45,816 nt of DNA, taken from NCBI GenBank assembly GCA_937922045.1, contig CAKZXA010000059.1, positions 1-45,816 on the forward strand, given 5' to 3'. This stretch comes from an uncultured Acidimicrobiales bacterium. Its GTDB lineage: Bacteria; Actinomycetota; Acidimicrobiia; Acidimicrobiales; SZUA-35. The position numbers and the translations under genes were made by a program. Under the pieces are notes generated by a model. That model searched no databases and had not been told where the DNA came from. It saw nothing but the letters and a program-made list of their open reading frames with translations. Shown here one piece after another: positions 1 through 8,337 of this stretch. Each line of letters starts with the position of its first letter. The first letter of the stretch is position 1.

Positions 1-15
1 CAGACCGAGGTAACG

Positions 16-645
16 ATGAGCGAAGCCGACAACAAGCCAAATGATGAGCAACAAGATGAAGCTGGAAACGCTGAATCGGGGAACGAGCCTCGCACCAAAC
101 GACCCTATGATCGCGACGAACTCGTTTCGGCTCCGTCGCTCGTGTTGGTCACAACCGGCGACGGTAAGGGCAAATCAACCGCAGCCTTTGGCACCATCCT
201 GCGGGCCCTGGCCCAGGAATGGCCGGTAGCCGTCGTCCAGTTCCTGAAGAGCGGCAACTGGAACACTGGCGAAGAAAAGATATGCCGCGGTCTCGGCGTC
301 GAGTGGTTCTCCGCTGGCGACGGCTTCAGCTGGGAATCCGAGGACATCGACGAGTCCCGAGCGAAAGGCGTGGCCGCTTGGCGATTCTCTCAAGAGCTGC
401 TCGCCGCCGGCACGCACCGTCTCGTCGTGCTCGACGAGATCAGCTACGCCATGACCTGGGGCTGGATCGATCCGGGTGAGGTAGCCACCGCTCTCGTCAA
501 CCGGCCGGAGAAGACAAGCGTCTTTCTCACCGGCCGGAACATGGACGACGAAGTCATCAAGGTGGCCGACACGGTCACCGAGATGGTTAACGTGAAGCAC
601 GCCTTTGAACGTAAAATCAGGGCCAAGAAGGGCATCGACTTTTGA
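16..645 (+). CDS. cobO: Cob(I)yrinic acid a,c-diamide adenosyltransferase
   Basis: Cytoplasmic enzyme that moves the adenosyl group of ATP onto the cobalt of corrinoids in adenosylcobalamin synthesis and salvage. The 209-residue protein has a charged, disordered N-terminal 35 residues, then the P-loop GDGKGKST (about residues 48-55), the AVVQFLK segment and the VVLDEISYAM stretch typical of the CobO/CobA (BtuR) family. The length matches the family. The ATG at 16 follows a GAGG Shine-Dalgarno-like run inside the 15 bases visible upstream. Its TGA (643-645) overlaps the TTG start of cobQ, so the two are likely translationally coupled. Any upstream genes or riboswitch lie outside the window. 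Assignment is confident. Confidence 0.95.
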   Translation: MSEADNKPNDEQQDEAGNAESGNEPRTKRPYDRDELVSAPSLVLVTTGDGKGKSTAAFGTILRALAQEWPVAVVQFLKSGNWNTGEEKICRGLGVEWFSAGDGFSWESEDIDESRAKGVAAWRFSQELLAAGTHRLVVLDEISYAMTWGWIDPGEVATALVNRPEKTSVFLTGRNMDDEVIKVADTVTEMVNVKHAFERKIRAKKGIDF

Positions 646-2207
646 CACCTCAGTCGAGGTCGCTGCCCGATGGCGGCGCCCTACTGATCGTCGGTTCCAC
701 ATCCGGAGCTGGCAAGTCGACGGTCACGGCCGCTCTCGGCCGGTCACTCTCGCGCACCGGCAGATCGGTGGCACCGTTCAAGGCCCAGAACATGTCGAAT
801 CACGCCGCGGTTACAAGCGATGGCGGCGAGATAGGGCGAGCCCAGGCCATGCAGGCGGCCGCCTGTGGCGTAGCCCCCGATCGGCGCATGAACCCAATCT
901 TGTTGAAGCCGACATCGGATCAACGATCGCATGTCGTGGTGATGGGCGAGGAGTCTGAGCGAGTCGACGCCTGGTCCTACGGCGAGACAGCGGCCCGGCT
1001 CAAACCCGTTGTTCTGGATGCCTTCACCTCGCTCCGCCGAACCTACCCGTGGGTTGTGGCCGAAGGGGCAGGCGGGGCGGCCGAGATAAACCTGCTCGAA
1101 CGCGACCTCGTCAACCTTCCCCTCGCGGCGGCGGCCGGTGTGAAAGCCGTGCTGGTCGTCGACATCGACCGGGGTGGCGCCTTCGCCTCGGCGTACGGCA
1201 CGATCGAACTGGTGCCAGCGGCGCTGCGCTCGACCATCGGCGGCATCATCTTCAACCGCTTCCGCGGTGATGTTTCGCTGCTCGACGATGGCGTCGTTGA
1301 GTTGGAGCGTCGTAGCGGTGTTCCCGTGCTCGGCGTCTTGCCCGCCTTGGAACCCGCTCCACGCATCGGGCTGGAAGACTCGCTCGACATCGAAACGGGG
1401 CCACCGACCTACCCCACCACAAGCCACGAACAAACGTCACCAAAGCCGGTGCGGGTGGCGGGCATCCGCTTGCCTCACCTGGCCAACCCATCCGACGCTG
1501 ATCCTTTCGTCGTCGAACCCGACGTAGAGTTTCGCTGGGTTTCCACGCCCGGCGGTCTGGCTGAAACCGATCTCATCATCCTTCCTGGAAGTAGGGCGAC
1601 GGTAAGCGACCTCACCTGGCTTCGCTCATCGGGGATGAGCAGCGCCATCGAGCAGGCATCGCTCACGGGCAGCATCCTGCTTGGCTTGTGCGCTGGCTAC
1701 CAGATGCTCGGCACATCGATCATCGACGAGGTGGAGTCGGCGGCCGGGCACGTACCCGGGCTGGCGATGCTGAACACGGTGACCGAGTTCGACCGACCAA
1801 AGATCGTTCGAACCTCCAAAGGCCAGAGCGACTACGGCCCCATCGCTGGCTATCAGATCCGCTTCGGTCGCCCACGGCTCGGTTCGTCGAAGAGGGATCG
1901 TGCCGACGTCGTACCGTGGCTGGTCGTCGATGGCGAACCGGAGGGAGCCGCCGCTGCGCAGGGAACCGTCTTCGGGACGAGCCTGCACGGTCTCCTCGAC
2001 GCCGACGAGTTCCGGCACGGGTTCCTCGGCTACGTCGCCGAACGTCGGCAGCGGATCTATCAACCTTCCAGCCTCGGCTTCGGCACCGCTCTCGAAGACC
2101 ATCACGACCGCCTGGCCGATTGGCTCGAGGCCAGCGTGGACCGGGACGCTCTTGTCTCCCTGGCCGCCGACGCCGTGCCGGTAGGAGCCGAACCCGGATG
2201 GCGGTAG
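642..2207 (+). CDS. cobQ: Cobyric acid synthase (glutamine-hydrolysing)
   Basis: Amidates side chains b, d, e and g of adenosylcobyrinic acid a,c-diamide to give adenosylcobyric acid, using glutamine and ATP. The N-terminal dethiobiotin-synthetase-like domain carries GSTSGAGKST (about residues 18-27) and FKAQNMSNH. The C-terminal class I glutamine amidotransferase domain has GLCAGYQMLG with the presumed nucleophile Cys350, and a later GTSLHGLLD histidine motif. The length of 521 residues is normal. The start is TTG at 642 inside a TTGA overlap with the cobO stop; no other start keeps the P-loop domain whole. The 3' end overlaps the ATG at 2198 of the next reading frame by 10 bases. Confidence 0.95.
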   Translation: MTPQSRSLPDGGALLIVGSTSGAGKSTVTAALGRSLSRTGRSVAPFKAQNMSNHAAVTSDGGEIGRAQAMQAAACGVAPDRRMNPILLKPTSDQRSHVVVMGEESERVDAWSYGETAARLKPVVLDAFTSLRRTYPWVVAEGAGGAAEINLLERDLVNLPLAAAAGVKAVLVVDIDRGGAFASAYGTIELVPAALRSTIGGIIFNRFRGDVSLLDDGVVELERRSGVPVLGVLPALEPAPRIGLEDSLDIETGPPTYPTTSHEQTSPKPVRVAGIRLPHLANPSDADPFVVEPDVEFRWVSTPGGLAETDLIILPGSRATVSDLTWLRSSGMSSAIEQASLTGSILLGLCAGYQMLGTSIIDEVESAAGHVPGLAMLNTVTEFDRPKIVRTSKGQSDYGPIAGYQIRFGRPRLGSSKRDRADVVPWLVVDGEPEGAAAAQGTVFGTSLHGLLDADEFRHGFLGYVAERRQRIYQPSSLGFGTALEDHHDRLADWLEASVDRDALVSLAADAVPVGAEPGWR

Positions 2208-2509
2208 CCCCAACCCTGTTCCCACCGGCGCACGCCCATCTCGGGATTCTGCTTTGGCGATGGGACGCCCGGACGCGAACCCAGTCCTCAGCCGCGGTGG
2301 GAGGAGGCGCAACGGCGCCCCGATGGACGGTCAACATTCAAGTGCCGATGGACTACGACCGGATTGACCTGGCCGAACATGTCGACGCAACCGTCGGCGC
2401 GAGCAAGCCGACGTGGGCTGCGACCTTCGCTGGCAGCCGCTCACCTTGGAGAGCGAGGCTGGCGACCGCTGTTTGGCACGCTGTCTCCGCAGGACTAGAA
2501 CCGACGTGA
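2198..2509 (+). CDS. Shortened adenosylcobinamide amidohydrolase (CbiZ-like), internally deleted
   Basis: Intact CbiZ hydrolyses adenosylcobinamide to adenosylcobyric acid for corrinoid salvage. The 103-residue frame reads as three pieces of a CbiZ protein joined in order: an N-terminal piece (ILLWRWDARTRTQSSAAVGG, then VNIQVPMDYDRIDLAEHV, residues about 17-70), a middle piece (DATVGASKPTWAA) and a C-terminal piece (FAGSRSPWRARLATAVW). From memory of the family, about 220 residues are usual, so roughly half is missing at two in-frame joints. The ATG lies 10 bases inside the cobQ end, and the TGA overlaps the GTG of cobD. It could be a decayed gene, a deletion-prone assembly, or, less likely, a working miniature. 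Family assignment rests on recalled motifs, not an alignment. Confidence 0.6.
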   Translation: MAVAPTLFPPAHAHLGILLWRWDARTRTQSSAAVGGGATAPRWTVNIQVPMDYDRIDLAEHVDATVGASKPTWAATFAGSRSPWRARLATAVWHAVSAGLEPT

Positions 2510-3398
2510 GCCGGTTTGGCGGCGGGACCAGGACTGGTCGTCGACCCGTGGCTCATCCCGTCGCGCAGAGATGTTTCGCGGTTGCTCTTGGGCTGATCGC
2601 CGAGGCCGTGGTGCCATCTATACAAGCGTCGGCGTGGCCATGGGCTGGCTGGCGGGGGCCGCTGTCCGGTCTCCAACGGTGGCGGTCGCCGTGACGCTGG
2701 CCGGGAGCGAGCTGCGCCGCGTCGCCACATCTGTGGGGCGCAAGGCTGCGGTCGATCTGGCGGCGGCGCGGGCCGAGCTGCCATCGCTGGTGGGGCGAGA
2801 CCCCTCCGAGCTGAGCCAATCACAGATTGCGGCCGCCGCTATCGAGTCGGTAGCGGAGAACACGGTCGACGCCGTCGTCGCCCCGGTGTTCTGGGCCCTT
2901 GTTGCTGGCGCACCGGGGGCGGCCGCTTATCGGGCGGTCAACACGATGGATGCCATGGCCGGCCATCGGAACGATCGCTACGAGAGATTCGGATGGGCAT
3001 CGGCCCGGCTCGACGACGTGGCCAACTATCTGCCAGCTCGCCTTTTCGCCATCCTGATCATCGCCTGCCGACCCGGGCGTCGACACAGCATCCTGCGAGC
3101 AGCCACCGTCGATGGAGCACTCCATCCGTCACCGAACGCGGGAGCAGCCGAGGCTGCGGTGGCTGGTGCTCTCGGCGTGGAACTCGGGGGCCGACTCCGG
3201 TATGGACCACGGGTCGAAGACCGTCCAACGCTCGGCCAGGGGCCACAGCCCCAACCCGGCGACGTTGACGAGGCGGTCGCCCTGGTCGACCGAGCCGAGC
3301 GGCTGATGCTCGCCGCCATCCTCGCCGCCGGTTTTGTGGCTAGCGGACTCCCGACATCAGCAGGCCGATTTCGCCTACCGTGGCGTCGCCCCTCATGA
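2506..3398 (+). CDS. cobD: Adenosylcobinamide-phosphate synthase CobD/CbiB, 5' end frame-shifted
   Basis: Membrane enzyme that attaches (R)-1-amino-2-propanol or its phosphate to adenosylcobyric acid. From about 2585 onward the frame that is open from 2571 gives a good CobD: WADRRGRGAIYTSVGVA, ESVAENTVDAVVAPVFWALV, NTMDAMAGHRNDRYERFGWA, ARLDDVANYLPARL and SPNAGAAEAAVAGAL. The N-terminal part expected for CobD is spread over other frames. GTG at 2506 (GTGA overlap with the previous stop) leads into a frame with PVAHPVAQ, matching the HPV motif, and a third frame nearby reads AGPGLVVD. The gene as assembled therefore has at least two frame changes between 2506 and about 2590. The last 59 bases overlap the end of the converging ABC ATPase gene. 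Confidence 0.8.
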
Positions 3399-4887
3399 CC
3401 TCGCCCATCGCCTCGCCTTCGAGCAGCACTATGATGCGATCGGAAAGCTGCATGATCTCGTCGAGATCTTCGGAGATCAACAAGATGGCGGCGCCAGCCG
3501 CCCGCTGTCGTAGCAGTTGCTCGTGGATGTATTCGGCGGCGCCGATATCAACCCCGCGGGTGGGCTGAGCCACCACCATGGCTTCGGCTTCGGAGCTGAA
3601 CTCGCGGGCGATAACGACCTTCTGGATGTTGCCGCCGGAAAGGTTGCGGGTGGGTGTTTCAACGGTGGGGGTCTTCACTGCGTAGCGGTGGACCAGATCG
3701 GTGCAGCGTTCCTTGATCTTCTCAAGATTGAGAAACCCGCGCCGGGCGAAAGGCGGTTCCTTATAGCCGACCAGCATCAGGTTCTCGGCCACGGTGAAAT
3801 CGCCGATAGCACCGTCCTTCATGCGCTCTTCGGGGATGTAGGCCAACCCGTTGGTGCGCACCGATTTCGGCGTATGGTCCACAACCTCTTCACCGTTGAT
3901 GGCGATCGAGCCGGACACGACCGGCCGTAAGCCGAAGATGGCTTCGGCCAGCTCACGCTGACCGTTTCCCGAAACGCCAGCGATACCGACCACCTCACCG
4001 GCTCGCACCTCAAGCGAAAGACCCTTTACCGCATCGGTACCGCGGTCGCCTCGCACGTAGAGGTTGTCGACCTGGAGTTTGGCCGGGCCGACCTCGGATA
4101 CGCCAACATCTCGGGTCAGCGACACCGAACGTCCCACCATCAGTTCGGCCAAATGTTCCCGTGAGGACTCGGCCGGTGTCGTATGGCCTGACACCTCACC
4201 GTCTCGTAGCACGGTGACTTCGTCGGCCAGCTCCATCACCTCGTGAAGCTTGTGGGAGATGAAGATCAGGCCTCGGCCATCAGCGGTGAGCTGACGAAGC
4301 GTGGCGAAGAGATCATCGACTTCGGGTGGTGTGAGCACGGCGGTTGGCTCGTCCAACACCAGTAACTGGGCATCGCGATACAGGGCCTTGAGGATCTCGG
4401 CTCGCTGTCGCTCTCCGACCGCCAGCTGCCAGATATAGGCGTCGGGGTCGAGCTTCAGCCCGTACTGATCCGAGACTTCCGTCAGTCGTCGCCGGACCGG
4501 GCCCATGTCGGCCCGGCTCAGCGCTGGATGTAAACCGAGGGCCACATTCTCGGCCACCGTGAGGGTTGGGACCAGCATGAAATGCTGGTGGATCATGCCG
4601 ATGCCGTGGTTGATGGCGTCGGCCGGCGACATGATTTCAATGCGTTTGCCCTCGAAAAAGATCTCTCCCTCATCGGGCTGGTACAGCCCGTAGAGAATCT
4701 TCATCAAGGTGCTCTTGCCTGCACCGTTTTCGCCGAGCAGTGTGTGCACGGTTCCGGGCCGCACCGAGAGATCAACCCGGTCGTTGGCGATGACACCAGG
4801 GAATCGTTTGGTGATTCCCTTCATCTCCAACATGGGGGTGATCGATGGGGAAGTCGGTTTTGGCTCCGGAACCGTGCTCACTGACAT
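3340..4887 (-). CDS. BMP-type nucleoside/simple-sugar ABC transporter, double ATP-binding subunit
   Basis: Energises import of the substrate captured by the adjacent BMP lipoprotein. The protein has 515 residues with two ABC domains. The first has Walker A GENGAGKST (52-60), signature LAVGERQRAEILKAL and Walker B LLVLDEPTAVLTP. The second has a degenerate Walker A (GVSGNGQREL) and signature LSGGNIQKVVIARE, the usual asymmetry of the RbsA/MglA/NupO class. The ATG at 4887 lies 7 bases after the BMP gene stop, so it is the last gene of the importer operon. It converges on cobD with a 59-base antisense overlap. The substrate is probably a purine nucleoside or related compound, by family. Confidence 0.92.
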   Translation of the reverse strand: MSVSTVPEPKPTSPSITPMLEMKGITKRFPGVIANDRVDLSVRPGTVHTLLGENGAGKSTLMKILYGLYQPDEGEIFFEGKRIEIMSPADAINHGIGMIHQHFMLVPTLTVAENVALGLHPALSRADMGPVRRRLTEVSDQYGLKLDPDAYIWQLAVGERQRAEILKALYRDAQLLVLDEPTAVLTPPEVDDLFATLRQLTADGRGLIFISHKLHEVMELADEVTVLRDGEVSGHTTPAESSREHLAELMVGRSVSLTRDVGVSEVGPAKLQVDNLYVRGDRGTDAVKGLSLEVRAGEVVGIAGVSGNGQRELAEAIFGLRPVVSGSIAINGEEVVDHTPKSVRTNGLAYIPEERMKDGAIGDFTVAENLMLVGYKEPPFARRGFLNLEKIKERCTDLVHRYAVKTPTVETPTRNLSGGNIQKVVIAREFSSEAEAMVVAQPTRGVDIGAAEYIHEQLLRQRAAGAAILLISEDLDEIMQLSDRIIVLLEGEAMGEVMRGDATVGEIGLLMSGVR

Positions 4888-4894
4888 TCGGTGC

Positions 4895-5899
4895 CTACTG
4901 GCCGGTCTTGATGGAGCCGTCTTTCAGACCGGCGACCATATCTTCGCCGATCTGCTTGATCGCCCCGTCAAGCGGGTAGGCGTCGTTGAACTCGATCTCC
5001 AGACCACCGTTTTCCAGGGTCAGAAGGTGCGACTCGCCGCCGAGGTCTCCCTCATCGATACCGGCGATAATGTCTTCGAGAACGACCTCCCAGTGGTAGA
5101 CCTGGGAAGCGACCACGATGTCGGCGCCGAGGCTCGACTGGTTGGATTGGGTGCCGAACCAGGCAACGCCCTCGCTCTGGGCAACGCCGGTTGCACCGAC
5201 GACCATCTGGGCGGTACCGGTGAGGATGTCGGCACCGTTGGCCACGAAGGCCGTTGCCGCTTCCTGAGCCAGCGCCACGTCGGAGAACGACTCGATGTAG
5301 TTCACGTTCACCGCTATGCCCGGCGACTGGGCTTCAGCTCCAGCCTTGAAACCGTCGACGTAGAGCTTGGCGTCGCCAACCTCGATCGGACCGACAACGC
5401 CGATGTTCTGGGCCTCGCTGAGGGCGGCCGCCATGGCGCCCATGGCGTAGCCACCTTCATCTGACCGCACCGTGTAGGCCGACACGTTGGCCAGGCCGAA
5501 GGTGTTCACCTCCGTACCCCAGGCAAAAGCAACCTCAGGGAACTCCTTGGCGATCTCTTCCACCGGTGCGCCGTACTGCGACCCGTGAGCGATCACAAGG
5601 TCATAGTCTTCCTCGGCGTAGCCTCGCAGGGCGCTCGCCGCGTCCTCGACCACGAACAGGCCGGTGGATGACGCGATCTCGATATCACGAGATTCGCCGA
5701 CTCGGTTGACCGAATCGAAAATCGATTGGGTGAAGGCCACGTCGTTATCAGCCGACGGCGCCACGATGGCGACACGGAATGGACCAGCCTCATCACCACC
5801 ACTATCGCCACTGTCACCGCCGCCGCATGCGGCGAGCACCATGATCATCGCCGCCGTGAGGGCCAAGAGCTTGCCGATTACTTTCCCGCTGCTTTTCAT
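4895..5899 (-). CDS. BMP family substrate-binding lipoprotein of ABC importer
   Basis: Extracytoplasmic receptor of the importer. The start is placed at the ATG at 5899, because the sequence just upstream (ATGGAGGAAGAA) contains a strong GGAGGAA Shine-Dalgarno 5 bases away; the earlier in-frame ATG at 5911 overlaps that site. The signal peptide ends in the lipobox LAAC with Cys25, followed by a Gly/Ser/Asp linker. The body shows the BMP/PnrA-like fold: FRVAIVAPSADND, YDLVIAHGSQYG, FPEVAFAWGTEV, SDEGGYAMGAMAAALSE and GADILTGTAQM. Bmp/PnrA relatives bind purine nucleosides; the ligand here is inferred only. It lies 46 bases after the second permease gene. Confidence 0.92.
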   Translation of the reverse strand: MKSSGKVIGKLLALTAAMIMVLAACGGGDSGDSGGDEAGPFRVAIVAPSADNDVAFTQSIFDSVNRVGESRDIEIASSTGLFVVEDAASALRGYAEEDYDLVIAHGSQYGAPVEEIAKEFPEVAFAWGTEVNTFGLANVSAYTVRSDEGGYAMGAMAAALSEAQNIGVVGPIEVGDAKLYVDGFKAGAEAQSPGIAVNVNYIESFSDVALAQEAATAFVANGADILTGTAQMVVGATGVAQSEGVAWFGTQSNQSSLGADIVVASQVYHWEVVLEDIIAGIDEGDLGGESHLLTLENGGLEIEFNDAYPLDGAIKQIGEDMVAGLKDGSIKTGQ

Positions 5900-5944
5900 T
5901 TCTTCCTCCATTTCTCAGGCCTTGCTGAGAAGGTTTGGTTCGTC

Positions 5945-6877
5945 CTAGTTGGAACGATCGAAGGGCCGGGTCAGCGCGGCGGGCTGACCAACCCGATTGC
6001 TAATGAACACAAGTACAACGATGGTGAGTACCGCTGGTGCCATCGCGGCCAGGCTGGACGCCGAGCCGCTAATGATTCCCAATGCACCCCACTGGTTGAC
6101 CAAGGCCAACACGAAACCAAAGAGCAAGGAGCCGACCATTGCGCCGAACGGCCTCCATGCGCCGAAGTAGACCAACGCGATGGCGATGAAACCCCGACCG
6201 GCGGTGAGGTTCTGCTGAAAGTTGCCAACCTCCAACGCAACGACCGCTCCCGCCAGCGAGGCCAACACGTTGGCCACGATGATGGTGACCAGCCGGGTGC
6301 CGTTCACACTGACACCGAGCGTGTCGGCGGCCTCAGGCGTTTCGCCAACCGCCCGCACGTTCAGCCCGAAGGTTGTGCGGCTGATGAGATAGGTCATGAT
6401 CGGCACCAGCAGAAAGGCGCCATAGACCAGCGGGTTGTGCTGGAAGAGCACCTCGCCGATGACGGGGATGTCGCTCAAACCGGGGATGGGCCACGGCTCA
6501 AGCCGAGCGATGGGGATCGGGGTCCCTACCCATTTCTGAAAGGCCAGATCGGTAAAGCCCAGCCCGAAGAGGAATACGCCGATGCCACTAATGCCCTGCT
6601 CGGCCTGCATCACCAAGGTGACCACCGCATAGAGGAGGCCCATCACGATGCCGATGGCGATAGCGACCAGGAGCGCAAGGGGCTGGCTGCCGGCCTTGAG
6701 AACGGTGTAATAGGCGCCGAACGCACCGAGCAACATGACGCCCTCAACACCGAGATTGAGCACGCCCGAACGCTGGCCCAGCGTCTCACCCAGAGAAGCC
6801 AGAAGGAACGGGGTGGCCAACCGAATGCCGGAGGCGAAGGTGACGACCAGGGCCGACACGGTGAAGAAGTCGCCCAT
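5945..6877 (-). CDS. ABC transporter permease (second permease of BMP importer)
   Basis: Integral membrane channel subunit of the branched-chain/ribose permease superfamily (BPD_transp_2). The 310-residue protein has about eight to ten hydrophobic segments, with the conserved GLNVRAVGETPEAADTLG loop and the early LGETLGQRSGVLNLGVEG segment typical of the NupQ/YufQ type. The start is the ATG at 6877, which overlaps the TGA of the first permease gene as ATGA; an upstream start at 6925 would lie inside that gene and lacks support. The C-terminus ends close to the BMP lipoprotein gene, so the subunits should be made from one transcript. Confidence 0.92.
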   Translation of the reverse strand: MGDFFTVSALVVTFASGIRLATPFLLASLGETLGQRSGVLNLGVEGVMLLGAFGAYYTVLKAGSQPLALLVAIAIGIVMGLLYAVVTLVMQAEQGISGIGVFLFGLGFTDLAFQKWVGTPIPIARLEPWPIPGLSDIPVIGEVLFQHNPLVYGAFLLVPIMTYLISRTTFGLNVRAVGETPEAADTLGVSVNGTRLVTIIVANVLASLAGAVVALEVGNFQQNLTAGRGFIAIALVYFGAWRPFGAMVGSLLFGFVLALVNQWGALGIISGSASSLAAMAPAVLTIVVLVFISNRVGQPAALTRPFDRSN

Positions 6878-8031
6878 CAGGCCCGCTCCTTGCTGGTTTC
6901 GATGCCAACCCTGTCGTCGAACCATCGTTGCAGGCGTTCACGCAAACGCAGGCTGCCGACAACGAAGATCACCACCACACCGTTGAGAGCAATGATCATG
7001 GCCGAGGGAACTTGCACCGCTCGCTGCATAGCGATGCCGCCGTTCAACATGGCACCAAAGAGGAACGATGCAGGCACCGTCGCTAGGGGGTGAAGGCCGC
7101 CGAACAGGGCGGTCACGATCCCGTTGAAGCCAGCCGACTGGGTGAAACCGGCCGCGCCGCCTTCGCCGATCAGCCGGTGAGATTGGGAGCCGAACACGAG
7201 AACGGCACCGGCGATACCGGCACAGGCTCCGCTGAAGGCCAGGGCTTCAACAATGCTGCGTTGCACCGGCATACCGGCATAACGCGAGGCGTGCGGGTTG
7301 TGGCCGACGGCTCGTAGCCGCACGCCGAGCGTGGAGCGGAAGAGCAGGATGTAGGCGGCTACCGCCACCAGCAAGGCGATGATGAAGCCAAGATGGAGGC
7401 GGGTCCCCCCGGGCAGAAGAGGTAGGTCAGCGTTTTCGGAGAGCCGTTCGGTCTGCTGAATCTTCACGTCGCCTTCGGCGATCAGGAGATCCTGAAGGAG
7501 AAAGCTCAGAAAGTGAGCGGCGATGATGTTCATCATGATGGTGGACAGGATCTCGTTCACCCCGAGATAGGCCTTCAAACCTCCCGGTATCGCTCCCCAG
7601 ATGCCGCCACCGATGGCACCGGCGATCAGCACCATCGGGATCAGAATCGCGCTGGGCAGATCCGGAACGAGGAGTGCGGTCGAGGTCGACAGAATCGCGC
7701 CGGCGATGATCTGGCCCTCGCCACCGATGTTTATGACCCCGGCGCGAAAGGCGATACAGATGCCAACACCGACCAGCATGAGCGGCATCGCCTTGATCGC
7801 TGTGTCGGCCAGCTTGTCGGCACCGCCGAGTGAGCCGGTGATCATGGCCCGGTATCCCTCGATCGGGCTCGTACCCAAAGCCAGCAGCATGATGGCCCCA
7901 ACGGCCAAGGCAGCGGCGACGGCCAGAAGAGGAACGGCGAGGCCGACGAAGGGCCGTAGACGCGCCAATGATGATGCGGCGCTGTGCTCCAACTCCACTT
8001 CGGCGTCGTTTTTGACGCCACGTACCGTCAC
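6877..8031 (-). CDS. ABC transporter permease (first permease of BMP importer)
   Basis: First gene of the importer operon, of the NupP/YufP permease type. The protein is hydrophobic throughout, with segments near PFVGLAVPLLAVAAALAVGA, INIGGEGQIIAGAIL and GAIPGGLKAYLGVNEI, plus LRAVGHNPHASRYAG, the conserved cytoplasmic coupling loop. The start is chosen as GTG at 8031 (about 384 residues) because GGGGAG lies 5 bases upstream; a GTG at 8079 would add 16 charged residues without a visible ribosome site. The promoter must lie between 8032 and 8337, where it would be divergent from the lipoprotein gene at 8338. Confidence 0.9.
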   Translation of the reverse strand: MTVRGVKNDAEVELEHSAASSLARLRPFVGLAVPLLAVAAALAVGAIMLLALGTSPIEGYRAMITGSLGGADKLADTAIKAMPLMLVGVGICIAFRAGVINIGGEGQIIAGAILSTSTALLVPDLPSAILIPMVLIAGAIGGGIWGAIPGGLKAYLGVNEILSTIMMNIIAAHFLSFLLQDLLIAEGDVKIQQTERLSENADLPLLPGGTRLHLGFIIALLVAVAAYILLFRSTLGVRLRAVGHNPHASRYAGMPVQRSIVEALAFSGACAGIAGAVLVFGSQSHRLIGEGGAAGFTQSAGFNGIVTALFGGLHPLATVPASFLFGAMLNGGIAMQRAVQVPSAMIIALNGVVVIFVVGSLRLRERLQRWFDDRVGIETSKERA

Positions 8032-8337
8032 GCCATCTCCCCTGTGCGCTCTTTCCTTGTTTGTGCATCGACATCGCACTGTCGACGGCTGCCAGTGTGC
8101 TTGATGCTTAACAATCTGTCAACACAACGTTTCTCTGCACAGACTTGCGGCCTGCTCCGTGAGCGCTGGTGGCTTCGGGACCGTTACCTAGCCAAGAGGT
8201 CGCTGTGCCATACGACACACACGTGGGCTGGAACTCTTTTCCTAAAGCCTCCGTCTTACGAACTGTAACCAATTACCCCGTGTGGCCTGAAGACCGGTTT
8301 GGTCTTCTGGCGATGAGAGAAGCAGAGAAAATACACA
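8032..8337. other. Divergent intergenic region
   Basis: This 306-base stretch separates the leftward ABC importer operon from the rightward repeat lipoprotein gene and must hold both promoters. I see no RNA gene or convincing ORF in it. The part nearest the importer contains AT-richer runs (around 8100-8130, TGCTTAACAATCTGTCAACA). The part nearest the lipoprotein gene has a perfect hairpin (8289-8307). No confident -35/-10 pair was found. Confidence 0.5.
8289..8307 (+). promoter_or_regulatory. 5' UTR hairpin before lipoprotein gene
   Basis: GAAGACC (8289-8295) and GGTCTTC (8301-8307) are perfect inverted repeats around the 5-base loop GGTTT, 30 bases before the ATG at 8338. It could stabilise the mRNA leader or serve as a protein-binding site. 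It lacks a T-run, so it is not a standard terminator. Confidence 0.4.

Noticed and set aside
1-15. Cobalamin riboswitch upstream of cobO
   Set aside because: Only 15 bases lie before the start codon in this window, so it cannot be judged.
744-1433. Long leftward frame opposite cobQ
   Set aside because: It is the antisense of an intact CobQ with complete motifs; the translation has no family features.
2506-2600. Programmed ribosomal frameshifting in cobD
   Set aside because: Three frames are involved and I see no convincing slippery heptamer followed by a structured element; deletions explain it better.
5726-7093. 455-codon rightward frame opposite the BMP lipoprotein and permease genes
   Set aside because: Polar, Gly/Asp/His-rich translation without domains; the opposite strand encodes clear transporter subunits with overlaps and ribosome sites.
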